Positions 36,135-48,201 of a stretch of DNA of 64,000 nucleotides are shown piece by piece. Source of the DNA: Musa acuminata AAA Group (Eukaryota; Streptophyta; Magnoliopsida; Zingiberales; Musaceae). The notes under the pieces were generated by a model. It was not told the origin of the DNA. It did not search any database and was given only the letters and a program-made list of their open reading frames with translations. The position numbers and the translations under genes were made by a program. The stretch is from assembly GCF_036884655.1 (NCBI RefSeq), contig NC_088348.1, positions 27,576,001-27,640,000 on the forward strand, written 5' to 3'. Every line of letters starts with the position of its first letter. Position 1 is the first letter of the stretch.

Positions 36135-36550
36135 CTTTTCATAAAATCGTCCTCAAATTTCAATCTCAAAATCAAACATAATAAAATTACAAATCTCATC
36201 TCATACAAGAATTTATCATTAATTGGAGATATGTGTGTGTCAGGAAATCTAAATGTAAGTTGCTCATTCTTTTGGATGATGATGTCTTCGGTATAGTCAA
36301 TTCATATCCTATCTATAGCAACTTGTATTTAGATTTTCGGACACATAGATGAATTGAAAGTAGATTTATCCTTTCTGAGAGCTTAGTCTACTTGATTATT
36401 ATATCTTTAATTAATGATAGATTTTGATGATGGAAAAATCAAGATCTTATTAAGGAAAGAAAGATCTTTTATTTTTCTTGTCCGAGATAGATTTGTGATT
36501 TTATTATGTTTGATTTTGAGAATAGAATTTGAGGACGACTTTATGGAAAG
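36135..36550. mobile_element. Foldback (inverted-repeat) element of about 416 bp
   Basis: The left arm begins cttttcataaaatcgtcctc at 36135 and the right arm ends with the imperfect complement ggacgactttatggaaag at 36550. Arms of roughly 120-220 bp pair imperfectly; for example caaacataataaaattacaa (36171-36190) is complementary, with one mismatch, to ttgtgattttattatgtttg (36492-36511). The central loop is a copy of the neighbouring RCI2 3' sequence. No transposase frame is present and no clear target duplication was found, so it is a non-autonomous foldback/MITE-like element or an inverted duplication. Confidence 0.7.
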
Positions 36551-36678
36551 ATATATATTTCTCTTCGTCTTCCTCTAATTGACCGGAAGTTTGTGATTCT
36601 TAAGGATTCTGTGTTTCGAGTCTGATGATACTGTGCTATATAAAGATGGGCGAAGGATTCTTGTTCCCGGCAGCTACG

Positions 36679-37368
36679 ATGGCGAGGAAGAAGCTGAAGC
36701 TTGCATGGATCGCCAACGAGTCCACGAGGAGGGCCACCTACAAGAAGAGGAAGAAGGGGTTGGTGAAGAAGGTGAGCGAGCTGGCGACGCTTTGCAACGT
36801 GAAGGTGTGCATGGTGATCTACGGGCCGCAGGAGGCGGAGCCGGAGGCGTGGCCATCGGTGCCGGAGGCAGTTGGGGTGCTGACGCGGTTCAGGAGCATG
36901 CCGGAGATGGAGCAGCAGCGGAAGATGATGGACCAGGAGGGCCTCCTCCGACAGCGGGCCGCCAAGGTGCAGGAGCAGCTCCGCCGGCAGGAGCGCGACA
37001 ACCGCGACCTGGAGGCCGCGTTGCTGATGCACCAGGCGCTCGCGGGGCGGCGCCTGCACGACCTGGGGATCGAGGACGCCACCGGCCTAGCGTGGGTGGT
37101 CGACCGGAAGCTGAAGGCGGTGCAGGAAAAGATCAACCAGGAGATGACGCAGCTGGCGCTGCTGTCGGCCGAGGCGTCGTCGGCCGGCGACAAGGAGCCG
37201 AAGAACCCCATGGAGATGGCCATGGCGACGCTTCAGCGGCAGAATTGGTTCCTCGATCCCATCCACTCCAACGCCAACGCAGTCTTTGGCGGTGGCGAAG
37301 AGATCATGCCCATCTCTTACAATGACCACAACGCCACCTGGCTCGATCCTTACTTCCCCGTCAACTGA
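36679..37368 (+). CDS. Type I (M-gamma) MADS-box protein, AGL80-like
   Basis: Nuclear DNA-binding protein of the type I MADS class, typically expressed in the female gametophyte and endosperm (AGL80, PHERES; family knowledge). Single exon of 229 residues. The SRF-type MADS domain is at residues 1-60: MARKKLKLAWIANESTRRAT, then YKKRKKGLVKKVSELATLCN and VCMVIYGPQEAEPEAWPS. FRSMPEMEQQRKMMDQEGLL after the domain is characteristic of the AGL80 group, and no K-domain follows. The ATG at 36679 was chosen because the MADS domain starts at the initiator methionine in this family; an upstream in-frame ATG would add about 11 residues. The lack of introns is usual for type I genes. Confidence 0.92.
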   Translation: MARKKLKLAWIANESTRRATYKKRKKGLVKKVSELATLCNVKVCMVIYGPQEAEPEAWPSVPEAVGVLTRFRSMPEMEQQRKMMDQEGLLRQRAAKVQEQLRRQERDNRDLEAALLMHQALAGRRLHDLGIEDATGLAWVVDRKLKAVQEKINQEMTQLALLSAEASSAGDKEPKNPMEMAMATLQRQNWFLDPIHSNANAVFGGGEEIMPISYNDHNATWLDPYFPVN

Positions 37369-38040
37369 CAACAATGGTCGCCTCATCGTCGGCAACTTTG
37401 CATCCTTGTCTAATTTAATGCTTGTATATAAATAATATTTAATGCTTATCTTTGCATCTCTTTATCTTGATGAAAAACACTTGAACAGTCTTCAACTCAA
37501 TCTTTATCTCAGAATTCTTTTTGGTTTATATGAGATACAGTAATAGTGACACTATAGTTTTTCTTTTATTAATTCTGATTTATATGATAATAATGTTACG
37601 ATCGATATCTTGATATCACACATCGATATTACTTGGCTAATATTTTGACAATATGTGATTGACTACATCATAACCTTCGGATTGGCTAACACCTGTAAAT
37701 TGGCACCCCATTCAGGCTATTATGCTGTTCTATCTTGTGTTCTCTAAACATCAATCAAGTAGATACAATAGCAAGCAAAAGGATCTGTTTTCCATAGACA
37801 TACTACAATGTCAAAGGCTTGTTTGCTAGTTTGGGGAAGATTTTAGATAGTTGGTGTCGAATGATATGAATTAAGAGACAATCGGAGACGATCTTACTCT
37901 AAGAATAAGAACTCAGAATAGAGATTTCAGCATTTGGTTCTTCAGCATTCTAACATTACATAGTCCCATCTGCAACAGCTTCAGCTTCAACCGGAAATCA
38001 TACGGCATCAGTACTGGCAGACAGCCATTACAACCTTTCT

Positions 38041-38057
38041 CCCCCCCCCCCCCCCCC
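38041..38057. repeat. Poly-C homopolymer, 17 bases
   Basis: Uninterrupted C run; length may be affected by sequencing error. Confidence 0.9.
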
Positions 38058-38250
38058 TTCTTCAAGTTTGCACAGAACATGGATCACATCAACCCTCCTC
38101 CAACTCACGGAAATGCTTCTTGTCCGATCCTCCAAGTTTCTCAAGATACATTTCATGGGTTCACTCGAGAATGTCTTCACTTCCTGATGATAATTCATTG
38201 ATGAGAATTGAAAGGCATCCATTACGTTACACTTGGCTGAGACAGCGTCG

Positions 38251-38278
38251 GAAGAAGAAGAAGAAGAAGAAGAAGAAG
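38251..38278. repeat. (GAA)n microsatellite
   Basis: Nine gaa units, about 520 bp upstream of the dyskerin start codon. Confidence 0.9.
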
Positions 38279-38373
38279 CTCGAGCAGTGCCAGAGTGGCG
38301 TGGGTCCCACGAGAGAGCCCCATGGACCCTTGCTCGACCGGAGACAGCAGAGCGACGGTGTGCTTCCGTGTAT

Positions 38374-38770
38374 TGGGCCGCGGGTAACGCGAGAGCTTGG
38401 CCGTGTGCAGTACACTTAGGACGCGTCATGCTTTATGATTCGAGCTAGATGGTGGCCCGCCCAACCCTGGATCGGGCGAGACAGGAGCGCTCCCGTGTGT
38501 GCATCCGCGAATTGGGTCGTGTTAAGCTTGGGCATATGGGCCCCGCTTAATCGGCCCACCTCCCTGCGGGTGAAAACGGGGTAAGGAGAGTGGGTCGTCG
38601 ATTCCCCATGGGGCGGCAGCTCGTCGTCCTACGACGCGTCAAGCTTTAAGATGCGAGCTAGCTGATGGCCCTTCGCCCCCATTCTTAAACCCTTCTCAGG
38701 GAAACAAACCATCACACATTGCCGCGTCTTGCCATTTCCTCCCACTCCGCTGTCGGAACCAAAACCCTAA
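38374..38770 (+). promoter_or_regulatory. Dyskerin promoter: site II motifs and telo-box
   Basis: TGGGCC at 38374-38379 and 38537-38542, GGCCCA at 38553-38558, and a telo-box AAACCCTAA at 38762-38770, 30 bp before the start codon. The combination of site II and telo-box is a known signature of plant ribosome-biogenesis promoters, consistent with the gene product. A segment near 38421 (acgcgtcatgctttatgatt) is repeated near 38634 (acgcgtcaagctttaagatg). Confidence 0.75.
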
Positions 38771-38799
38771 TCCTAAAGCTCTTCCCCCGTCCTGCCTCC

Positions 38800-40710
38800 A
38801 TGTCCTCTCCGCCGCCGCCGGCCGACATCGCCTCGCCGTCTCCCACCACCGATAGGAAGAAGAAAAAGAAGAAGAAAAGCAAGGACGAGAACATTCTTCC
38901 GTCTCCCTCCGCTGGCGGCCCCGGAGAAGACCAGGATAAGGACTACTTCATCAAACCTCAGTCCCTCACCCCGGCCGTTGACACCTCGTCGTGGCCGATC
39001 CTCCTCAAGAACTACGATCGCCTCAATGTCCGCACCGGCCATTATACGCCGCTCCCCGCCGGGCACTCCCCCCTGAAGAGGCCCCTACCGGAGTACCTTC
39101 GCTACGGCATCCTCAACCTCGACAAGCCCTCCAATCCCTCCTCCCACGAGGTCGTCGCCTGGATCAAGCGCATCCTCCGCGCTGAGAAGACCGGCCACAG
39201 CGGCACCCTCGACCCCAAGGTCACCGGCAACCTCATCGTCTGCATCGACCGCGCCACCCGCCTCGTCAAGTCCCAGCAGGGCGCCGGCAAGGAGTACGTC
39301 TGCGTTGCCCGCCTCCACTCTGCCGTCCCTGATGTCGCCAAGGTCGCCCGGGCGCTCGAGACCCTCACCGGTGCGGTGTTCCAGCGTCCCCCGCTTATCT
39401 CTGCCGTCAAGCGCGAGCTCCGCATTCGGACCATCTACGAGAGCAAGCTGCTCGAGTACGACCCCGACAGGCACCTGGTCGTCTTCTGGATTTCCTGCCA
39501 GGCCGGGACCTATGTCCGTACCCTCTGTGTCCATCTCGGCCTGATCCTTGGGGTCGGTGGGCATATGCAGGAACTGCGGCGGGTCCGCTCAGGGATTCTT
39601 GGCGAGAAGGATAATATGGTGACGATGCACGATGTGTTGGATGCACAATGGATGCATGACAATTTCAAGGACGAGAGCTACTTGAGGCGGGTGGTGATGC
39701 CATTGGAGGTGCTGCTCACTAGCTACAAGAGGCTGGTCGTTAAGGATTCCGCTGTGAATGCTATTTGTTATGGGGCAAAGCTGATGATTCCTGGACTGTT
39801 GAGGTTTGAGAATGATATAGAGGTTGGAGAGGAGGTTGTGCTGATGACTACAAAAGGAGAAGCTATCGCTCTGGGAATTGCTGAGATGACAACGGCTGTG
39901 ATGGCAACGTGTGATCATGGATCAGTTGCAAGAATAAAGAGAGTGGTGATGGATAGAGATACCTACCCTAGGAAGTGGGGCCTTGGACCAAGAGCATTGG
40001 CGAAGAAAAAGATGATTGCGGGTGGCCTGCTGGACAAGCATGGGAAGCCAAATGAGAAGACACCAGCCGAGTGGCTCAGGAATTTGGTGCTACCGACTGG
40101 TGGAGATTCGATGGTGGCCAGCCTTGCAGCAGCACCGGAATCGGTGGCACCAAAGGATGAGGTAGCAGCTGAAGTGAAGGTAGATAAGAAAAAGAAGAAG
40201 AAACACAAGGACAAAGATGGTGGTTGTGATGATGAAGATGGTGGTGAAGGGCGGAAGCGCAAATTGGAGGATGCCAGAGAAGCACCTGCTGCTAAGAAGG
40301 TAAAGATTGAAAAACCTCAGGATGTTATCCTGGATGCTGAATCGAAGAAGTTGGAGGATGTGGAGGAAGTTGAGCAAGCACAAGATGAGGAGAAGAGTGA
40401 GAAGAAGAAAAAGAAAAAAAAGAAGGTTAAAGAGGGAGAAGAAGCAGAATTAGCTGATGGAGAGAAGGTAGTAGAGAAAGAAAAGAAGAAAAAGAAGAGT
40501 AGTAAAAACATAAGTGAAGCAGGTTCTTCTGATGAAGAGAAGTTAACAGAGGAAAAAAAGAAAAAGAAGAAGAGGAGCAAAGAGGACAATAATGGTGAAG
40601 AAACTGAACTTCCTCGCAGCTTAACTGGTGACAATGAAGAGGTAAAGACAAGTAAGAAGAAGGAGAAAAAGAAAAAGAAGAACCGTGATGCAGAGGGAAC
40701 AACAGCATGA
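38800..40710 (+). CDS. CBF5: Dyskerin / CBF5 / NAP57, H/ACA snoRNP pseudouridine synthase
   Basis: Catalytic subunit of H/ACA ribonucleoproteins; converts uridine to pseudouridine in rRNA and snRNA in nucleoli and Cajal bodies. Single uninterrupted exon of 636 residues. Order: Lys-rich N-terminus (K20-K26), dyskerin-like domain (about 48-106), TruB catalytic domain with [20 protein letters not shown] and catalytic Asp138, then [29 protein letters not shown], a PUA RNA-binding domain at about 309-392, and [10 protein letters not shown]. The last ~180 residues are runs of KKKKK and E/D, the nucleolar KKE-type tail of eukaryotic dyskerins, here longer than in the Arabidopsis protein. The ATG at 38800 is the first in-frame ATG and fits homologues. 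Plant CBF5 genes are often intronless. Confidence 0.97.
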   Translation: MSSPPPPADIASPSPTTDRKKKKKKKSKDENILPSPSAGGPGEDQDKDYFIKPQSLTPAVDTSSWPILLKNYDRLNVRTGHYTPLPAGHSPLKRPLPEYLRYGILNLDKPSNPSSHEVVAWIKRILRAEKTGHSGTLDPKVTGNLIVCIDRATRLVKSQQGAGKEYVCVARLHSAVPDVAKVARALETLTGAVFQRPPLISAVKRELRIRTIYESKLLEYDPDRHLVVFWISCQAGTYVRTLCVHLGLILGVGGHMQELRRVRSGILGEKDNMVTMHDVLDAQWMHDNFKDESYLRRVVMPLEVLLTSYKRLVVKDSAVNAICYGAKLMIPGLLRFENDIEVGEEVVLMTTKGEAIALGIAEMTTAVMATCDHGSVARIKRVVMDRDTYPRKWGLGPRALAKKKMIAGGLLDKHGKPNEKTPAEWLRNLVLPTGGDSMVASLAAAPESVAPKDEVAAEVKVDKKKKKKHKDKDGGCDDEDGGEGRKRKLEDAREAPAAKKVKIEKPQDVILDAESKKLEDVEEVEQAQDEEKSEKKKKKKKKVKEGEEAELADGEKVVEKEKKKKKSSKNISEAGSSDEEKLTEEKKKKKKRSKEDNNGEETELPRSLTGDNEEVKTSKKKEKKKKKNRDAEGTTA

Positions 40711-43700
40711 GTAAGCGGATCATATCTTTTGAGGATGTCAACATATAGCAGTTTATTTAAACTGTTTCTGGTTACCCAATTTGGGGTATAATTTCTGCAT
40801 TTCTGTTTTTCATTTCTGCAAACTAGAGTAATTTATGATGCAGGAAAAAATTAATGCCTAGTTCTTTCGGTTGATATTTATGTGTCTTTCTTTATTTTCA
40901 AGATTATGTACTGGAGACTAGTTGTATTTGTCAGGAGGATATGCCTAGAGCATCTATTTACTAAGGACTTCTAGTTGTGATTGTAATCTTTGTCATCAAT
41001 CACCTACTCCTTTTATTGTTACACTTGGGACAAATAAAACATTAATGCCATGTTTTGGATTCATGGACATTATGTTACATTTCTGTTAGAATCAATATGC
41101 TATTTTAACTTTTATTAGTTGAGATGCTATAACTTTGCATTTCTGTAGAATCAATATTATATTACTTTTGTATCAATTTTTATATTATTTTCGTTTGCTG
41201 AGTAATACCATTGCTTGAATGTTAGTTGTGAATTGTCATTTCAAATTTTTGATAGGAAGGTTGTATATGTAGCATATAGAAACTTTATGTGCATTGCATG
41301 AATTAAAAGTATCGTGAATTACCATGTTATAACTGTTTAATTTAACCATATTTGCGTGTTGTATGTTGGTGAATTGGATCTTTTCAGCCAAAAGAACATC
41401 TTTTGGCCCCTTACTTAAATATGATGTTTCTGTGGATGCTTGGCTAGAAACCGATTTTTGAGTGATGACTGCCATGTAAAGGGAGAATATTGATTGTGGT
41501 TATATTTTTTCTAGTGCTCATAATAATTTACTGTTTTTCCTTGTTCCATGTGGTTATTTTCAGCATTGATAGATTCTTTACAAATTTTCTGAAAGAGGCA
41601 AGAAGACAGGTCTACCATGATTATTTGTTGTGATTTTATAAACAGAGGATTAAGCAACTGATTATCTGTTGTGATTTCATAAACAGAGGATTAAGCAACT
41701 GATTTGGACATACACTGGTGCACATCCAGCTGTATTATTATATGCATGAGACTCACCTTTTACAGGCCCCAGATTTGTCAGATATTTTAGGAACTTCGCT
41801 TTTGATTTTTCATAACTTGGCTTTCAGAGTTTCCAGTTCCTTCTGCTTGGCATGTTCCATTACAACTCTCATTATCCTGTGGTGCCTTGACAATTTATGA
41901 AAGAGTTTCCATGAGATGATGCTTGTCCAAAGTTCAGGCCTTGCAAGTCAGTGAGTTTTCTTTTCCCACACATTTTATATTTTAACAGAAATGCTACTCG
42001 TGTTCTGACTTTGATGTTAAATATATTAGAGTTACTTTTGTGATAGTATGATTAATGATATTTTTCTAAACAGGACTCAATGGTGGGAATAATATTTCTG
42101 TAGCTGACCCAAAATAGACTTTACATTTTGTCTTTGTCGCTGATGGCATTATGTTCTGTATTTTCTGATCCTTGTTTTCTGCTACCATGTTTCTTTTATG
42201 GTACACTTAATAAACGGATTTATAATCCATTATCTGCTTCACCTTCTCTTGCACGTTATGCTTGGTTTTGCTAATTATCTGTGTCTATGATGACTGCTTT
42301 TCCTCGATACCTGAGAATACGGGACTTTGACATACAATGTATCTATCACTGAACATTATGGTTTTTTTGTTTCTTCCTCTTATAGTTCGTGGTATATAGT
42401 TTGTACCGGATATACTTATCAGAGTTGCTATTTGAGATTTTGAGACTGATGATTTTGCTTTGGGATTTATGAATATAATAATTTACACTATTAATTGTCA
42501 GCACCACCGAGAATGAGACTTACAGGTAATATAATTGTAAGAAGTTATAAGGCAATGGAGCTAGACACTTAAAAGATTTTGGGTCTTAGTTCTAGCCAAA
42601 TGGTTTAATCTAGTTTTAGTGGCCCAGTTTGTATCACGATTTAGTAGCTAGTGGCAACTGAACCACTCTTGGCCTTGTCTGGTTTGATAGAGTTGGATCT
42701 GTTTGGTTGCCCATTGGTGTTACCCCTCCATTGATGGTTCATTCATTCAGTTATATTGTATATCATGTCTGGTTCATGAGATGGCTTTGCTGAAATGCCT
42801 GTGTACATTAAGAAGGATTGTCTAGGTTGGTTATGGTACCAAAATAATTGGTGTTAAGCTTAGGCAGACAACAGGTTATGTCCCCCATTTTGAATTGAAG
42901 CAGGATAGCCAATGTCAAACTCCAACCTTACTGACTCACCACCTGGTGCAATAAGTTACTGGGGTTCCAACATGACTTGGATGATACGTTACAAGTTCCT
43001 GATTACTTTATGCCGCCAGCTTTATGGTAGTTGCATAACAGGATGGATAGTTTACTTCAGTCTATTTAAACATGCTCTTAGATTTCAAGTATTTATCAAA
43101 CTAAACCATGGATTACGGACTGGCTCATCAACCACAATAAAGTTATATTTATCTCCGGGGTTGTTGGATGTAGACCAGGGCAGGTTGGGTTGGTTTGAAG
43201 GTGAATCCTAGTCCTAGCTCCAACAACACGTGGAGCCCTCAGCTACAACTGGAGGCCGCCTTGCATCAGGTTTGTGCTTTCTAGAACCCTAATTTAACCT
43301 TACATCTGGTTTTGGCTATTGTTGGGTCTGTATCTGGCTTAGAGTAATGAAGATTTTTTGTTCTCGTCCTTTGTGTTGTACAGAAGTTGAGAGGGGTGAT
43401 CGGAGCAGTTGATCAAACTGATGGTCTAATGAGAATAAAGGCAGCAATGAAAAAGTTGAGTATCGCCAGATTCAGTTAGGTTGGTATCTAATTACCCTAA
43501 AATCTGACGCCTTGTTAAAATACAGATTAAAAAACTGATTCCACTCTGCAACTTCTAACAGTGATTAAAATACAGGCTACTGTATGAACAAGACATAGAA
43601 TGATGTTGCTGGAGTTCTTTTGGTATATGGGTGAAAGTTTATTGTAGAAGAGAAGGTGGTCCAGTAATTAGGATAGGACTGTTCATTAGCTTATTCCTCA

Positions 43701-44172
43701 GTACTGAGAATGAAAGTTGTGCTTTTACAGACATATCGTCATCACAACGGAAAATAGGGTAATGGGATAGAAGGAAGAGGTGGACCATGAGGACTCCAAG
43801 TTACATCCAGCCCTAGTTCAGCACTACTTGTGCTTTACTTGCTTGGAAAGGCTACCTTACCTATTGATGATCTTTGGGGACAGAATAATTGACCTTCTTA
43901 CCATCCAACCTTCATCATCATGATTTTTCTTGCATAGGCACAGTCCCTGAGAGGAAAGGGCTGTGCCACAAGACAAACACACACACACCTCATGGACCAC
44001 GACTCCTGAGCTATCCCATTAATCGTCCTTCTACTACATGATTCCATTCAGCATACCTAATTTTGTTTGTTGTGCTGTCTTTTTGGCCCCACATGGATGA
44101 AGAATCTTGAGGAGGAAAAAACAAAAGGTTATGAGATGTTTGATGAAGTTAATAAGTGATGGTTTTTTATAT
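40711..44172. other. Spacer downstream of dyskerin
   Basis: The first ~330 bp form the dyskerin 3' region with AATAAA at 41033-41038. A 41-bp tandem duplication lies at 41619-41700. Between 42500 and 44170 the sequence is less AT-rich, but I see no gene or intact element. Confidence 0.6.
41619..41700. repeat. 41-bp tandem duplication
   Basis: gattatttgttgtgatttta (41619) is followed 41 bp later by gattatctgttgtgatttca (41660); both continue with taaacagaggattaagcaac. Only two mismatches are visible over 41 bp. Confidence 0.95.
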
Positions 44173-44620
44173 TGTCACGGACTTAGCAGATTTTGTCTAA
44201 GTCGTGCGGTATTTTTGTATGTCTGTTTGCAAAGGTCAGTCTTCCTGAAACCTCATATTGTCCCTTATGACCTATAAAAGAGAAAACATGTTAGAGAAAT
44301 TGTCTCACTCGGGATCTATAATCAATTATTTCATTTAACACTTCAAAGTCAGTGCAAACTACAAATAGATTTTGCAAGTTATAAACGGTCGCACAACAAA
44401 ATATCCAAAATGATCCATTATAGATCGAAATCTCCACAAGTGTCCACATGATATAATCTTTATTTATAAGTCAAAAATGATCATTAAATCCAACTAAAAT
44501 GGGGCTGTCAATTCTTTGACTGTCCCTCTATATGTTGTGCAAAGCATAAACAAATAAAAAAACACAAGCATATATAAGCATTACATCGAATACCATGTTT
44601 ATAATTTTGTTTATGATAAT
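44173..44620 (-). repeat. 3' LTR of the minus-strand element
   Basis: Aligns with the right LTR at both ends and in the words ccaactaaaatgg and ttgtgcaaagcat, but has about 120 bp (around 44275-44395) that the right LTR lacks. Confidence 0.8.
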
Positions 44621-47600
44621 CTCCCCCACTTATTCCTTCGATGTCCTCGTCGAAGCATTTGTCGACGCTGCAACTCCTAGCATTTGTTGAATCTTCAATC
44701 TTTTACTCCAATTATAATGCACATCTTGGCTCCCAGCTACTCTTTGTTGTTGTTGTTGAGTAGTCGAATTTTTAATCCGTCATGCTGTTTCAACTCGTCA
44801 ATGACTCCGACTCTAATGTGGGGTTGGCTGAGTTGTGTTGAACACTGTTGGTTCCTACGGATCCTTTAGATGAAGAAAACGACCATCCTTAGTATGCGTC
44901 AGTCTCTTAAATGCCTCATGCTACTTAAATTGGGTGGATGCCCATTGGAGCTTTAGCGAGCATCGCCTCGTAAACTTTTGAACGTTTTGGGTCATTCCTT
45001 TACAAAATTTGCCCATCGACTCTTTTTTCACTTAGTTGTTACTTTCAAGTAGGTTTGCATCACTTTCGCTTTTCATTGGTATTCTGTTGGGAAATGAAGC
45101 GGACAATCTACTCTTAGTAGCATCGATTATCATTGGTGATGATTTGATAACTATTATCTTCTATTAGATTTCTTCGAGGGGTTTTTGAACTTGTACAGAG
45201 CTTCTCTACTGGATATATAAGAGAATTGAGATACTCAGTTTCGCCCATTCTCTTAAGAGTTGAGAAGAAAAATGTTACTTGACTTCACTTGCCTCCTCGA
45301 TGGTTATACTCCATGCATCGAGCTGGTTACTAATCTTCGTTTGCTCTTTGATCACACTTCTGAAGCACTCGAAATGTTTGCACTCTTTGCATTGAGTTAG
45401 CTACTGTGATTCATCTTCTCAATACCATTAAACTTTTGGAATGCAAGAAGTTTTCACCCCAACTTAGAGCAAGTTTCTAGTAGTTTTGCTCGCCTTTTGG
45501 GATTGTACTATCTTCTCCATCATCTTTGTCGCTTACTCTTGTAAGTCGTAAAGGTACAACACCATATACTGCCTACTCCGTTTCTTGGTCGAGCACTCTT
45601 GCATCAACCCGAAGTCCTCAACTTTCAGCTATCTTAATGAGAAGCTCGTTGACACCGATCTTACGAAGTTCCCTAGCCTCTACCCTTTAGCCTTGTCTCG
45701 GTATTTGGAGTTTGCCTCCGTATTATCCACCTCCTCGACCCTTTTCACGAACAAGCGCTCGCCCTCCATGAGAGCAAGGGATCGATGACTTCATGGAAGT
45801 CTCACTTTTATGGTACTATGACGCTGCCATACCCATGGCCCTACTATCAGTCGCCTTGCATCATCATCCATTTATTCGCAATCGGTAGATTTGCCTCTAT
45901 GACACTCTTTCGAGTCCGCATTCATTCTAATCGATGCTTGGTTTTGGATAGCTAAGTGCCTCTAGACTCGTCGTCGCTTCCTCGCCCCTTTCGACCCCCT
46001 GCTTTAACACTTATGTGTTCTCTAAGCAGTTCCCCTTGGTCGATGGAAAGAGATACTACAACTCTCAGATATGACTTTTGCCATCATGTTGTAGGGTTTA
46101 TATTGATTCCGTTCTCCTTAGCTTCCTTGATAGCAACGTTCGTTTACTCGGCCTTGTCCTCTGACTTACCGAGCTCCCTTAAGCAAATATGAGCTTTGAA
46201 GCAGTCCAACTCTTCAACCACTCTGATCATACCTCTGTATGATCAAGTCCCTCTCATGGGATTTACTGATACTTGCATTCAAACTTTTTCCTCGGCGGTA
46301 CATAGCCCTCATATGCTGATGATTAAGGCTTTTATCCGATGTAAAATTTGATGCACGCACGGAAGACCTGCCTCTGCGATACCATAAATTCACTCCTTGA
46401 ATCTATAGCCTTTCTTGTCCTCATATTGTTCACCGAAGTGGAGCTCCCAATAGCTCCCGATCATACATCCGTATGATATAGTCCCTCGTGGGACTATATT
46501 CATGTGTATCACATTGCCACGAACCGTTCCACCATGATTTGCTGCACCATGTCGCCTCTTGGTGACATCTCCATTGCATTTTGTTCCTTGTGGGATGAAT
46601 TCAAATTGTGATACCTCCATATGTGGCCTCTGCCAACACATCACATGGCCTCTTCCACCTTCGATTGTGTTCGTTCCTTTGATAATCGACCTTCGTCCAC
46701 CTGGTCTCGGTTCACACCTAGACGAAGCACCGCCCTAGGACAATCCGTCGCCTAGTAGCTCCCAAAGTCCATCGACTTCGCTGAAATTGGTGCACCATTA
46801 TCTGGATCCTGGGCCTCTGCCTCTGTCTCTACCAACACAATATTCGCTACACACCACTTCCTTCATGACAACTTGATTGGCAGTACTGTGGCATATTCTT
46901 CAAGAGTACTCGCCTTCATATCCTTTTGCCTCGTGCCAAGGCTTTCTGAACCCAACTTTGCCTTTGCAAGCTGAGTCTCGTTAATTTCTCTATCAAATGC
47001 TTCTCTGAGATAAGGTGTATGTGCCTCGAAGCTCCCTTCGTCTTTGGCACCATGCAGGATGAACCCACTCCATCAGAATGAGGGACTCATGGAACGACAT
47101 GATCTCGCTCTTGCCTCTACAAGAGTTCAAGTCCTTGACCTCTGTCCAAGGAAAGCTTTATGCATCTGTTCAATGTTCCACGGGTCAACCCTCTATTGAG
47201 TCTGATCTGCACATTGACTCCAAGTGTGCCTTCATTTGTGTTGCCTTGGGTAGCTCCCCCACTTGATCCTGTAATGTATCCCCCAAATGTATTATCTCAA
47301 GCGAGATCATGCGACGACTCCTTACCACTCGTTCGGTCCGTTGAGTTTTGTGAAGTTGTTTCGAGGTACTCCTCCTCAACTTGTGCGGTCTGTTGCATAT
47401 GGTTCTCCCCCTGGAGAGTCGGGACTTATCCCTCTTGGATCTATATGTACCGTTGGAGCAACTTCTCTCTTCGCTTCATTCTCTTTAAAAGTTTCGGAGA
47501 TCACCATCCTCTTGGACTACTCCGCCTTGCTGAATAAATTGTGCATTGTTTTGCCTCCCACAAACACACTTGTTAATTACGACTCCATGTCAATGCGGCC

Positions 47601-48201
47601 CCCGTACCCCTTAAGGCCTAGCAACATGTTGAACTCACTGCATATTTCAGTCTCCTACGGACGTATCCTTCTCATGTTGAAGAGAAAGTTTCAATGCTCC
47701 ATGGCACCAAGTTTCGGTCGCCTTGGGATGGCCACGAACACTTCATCGTTCGCATACAAGCCCTTGTATGAGTACCGAATTCTTCGAGTTAGCAATTCCT
47801 CTCATCTTTGTGAGCTTTGCATGACTCTTTTGGTCGCTGAACAACTTATTCCACCTTGTATGGTTTCATCATTTACCAAGCGCCTCTCTTGTCTTGAGCA
47901 CCATCAAGTATGGTTGCCAACGTTGAGATGTAGTTCAAACTCAACCATCCCAACCTTTGTGCGCTACGTATTCTTCCCAGCTTGCTAGTCCTCATGGTGA
48001 CTCTTGCGCGAAGGCTTGGCCATTTCTCTAAATGCCAATCTCAGATATCCGCTTTTTTAAGTGACTCATTTGCCCTACATCTCCATGCCCGTTTTCTCTC
48101 AAACAATCGCGCGTGCTAGCTGCCCTCAAGCAGCCCCGCTAGGTCCCCCACGTTTGCATGCCAAGTGTTTCTATAAGTGCTTGTCCCGCTTTGATACCAT
48201 A

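Larger units (their letters stand above)
37369..38799. other. Spacer between MADS and dyskerin
   Basis: AT-rich downstream sequence of the MADS gene to about 37980, then the dyskerin promoter. It contains a 17-base poly-C run at 38041-38057 and (GAA)n at 38251-38278. No gene is recognised. Confidence 0.65.

Noticed and set aside
36633..37325. 230-residue plus-strand frame overlapping the MADS gene
   Set aside because: Frame-shifted shadow; the MADS domain is in the other frame.
47287..47988. 233-residue plus-strand frame inside the LTR element
   Set aside because: Lies antisense to the element, has no recognised domain, and is best seen as the reverse strand of decayed gag-like sequence.
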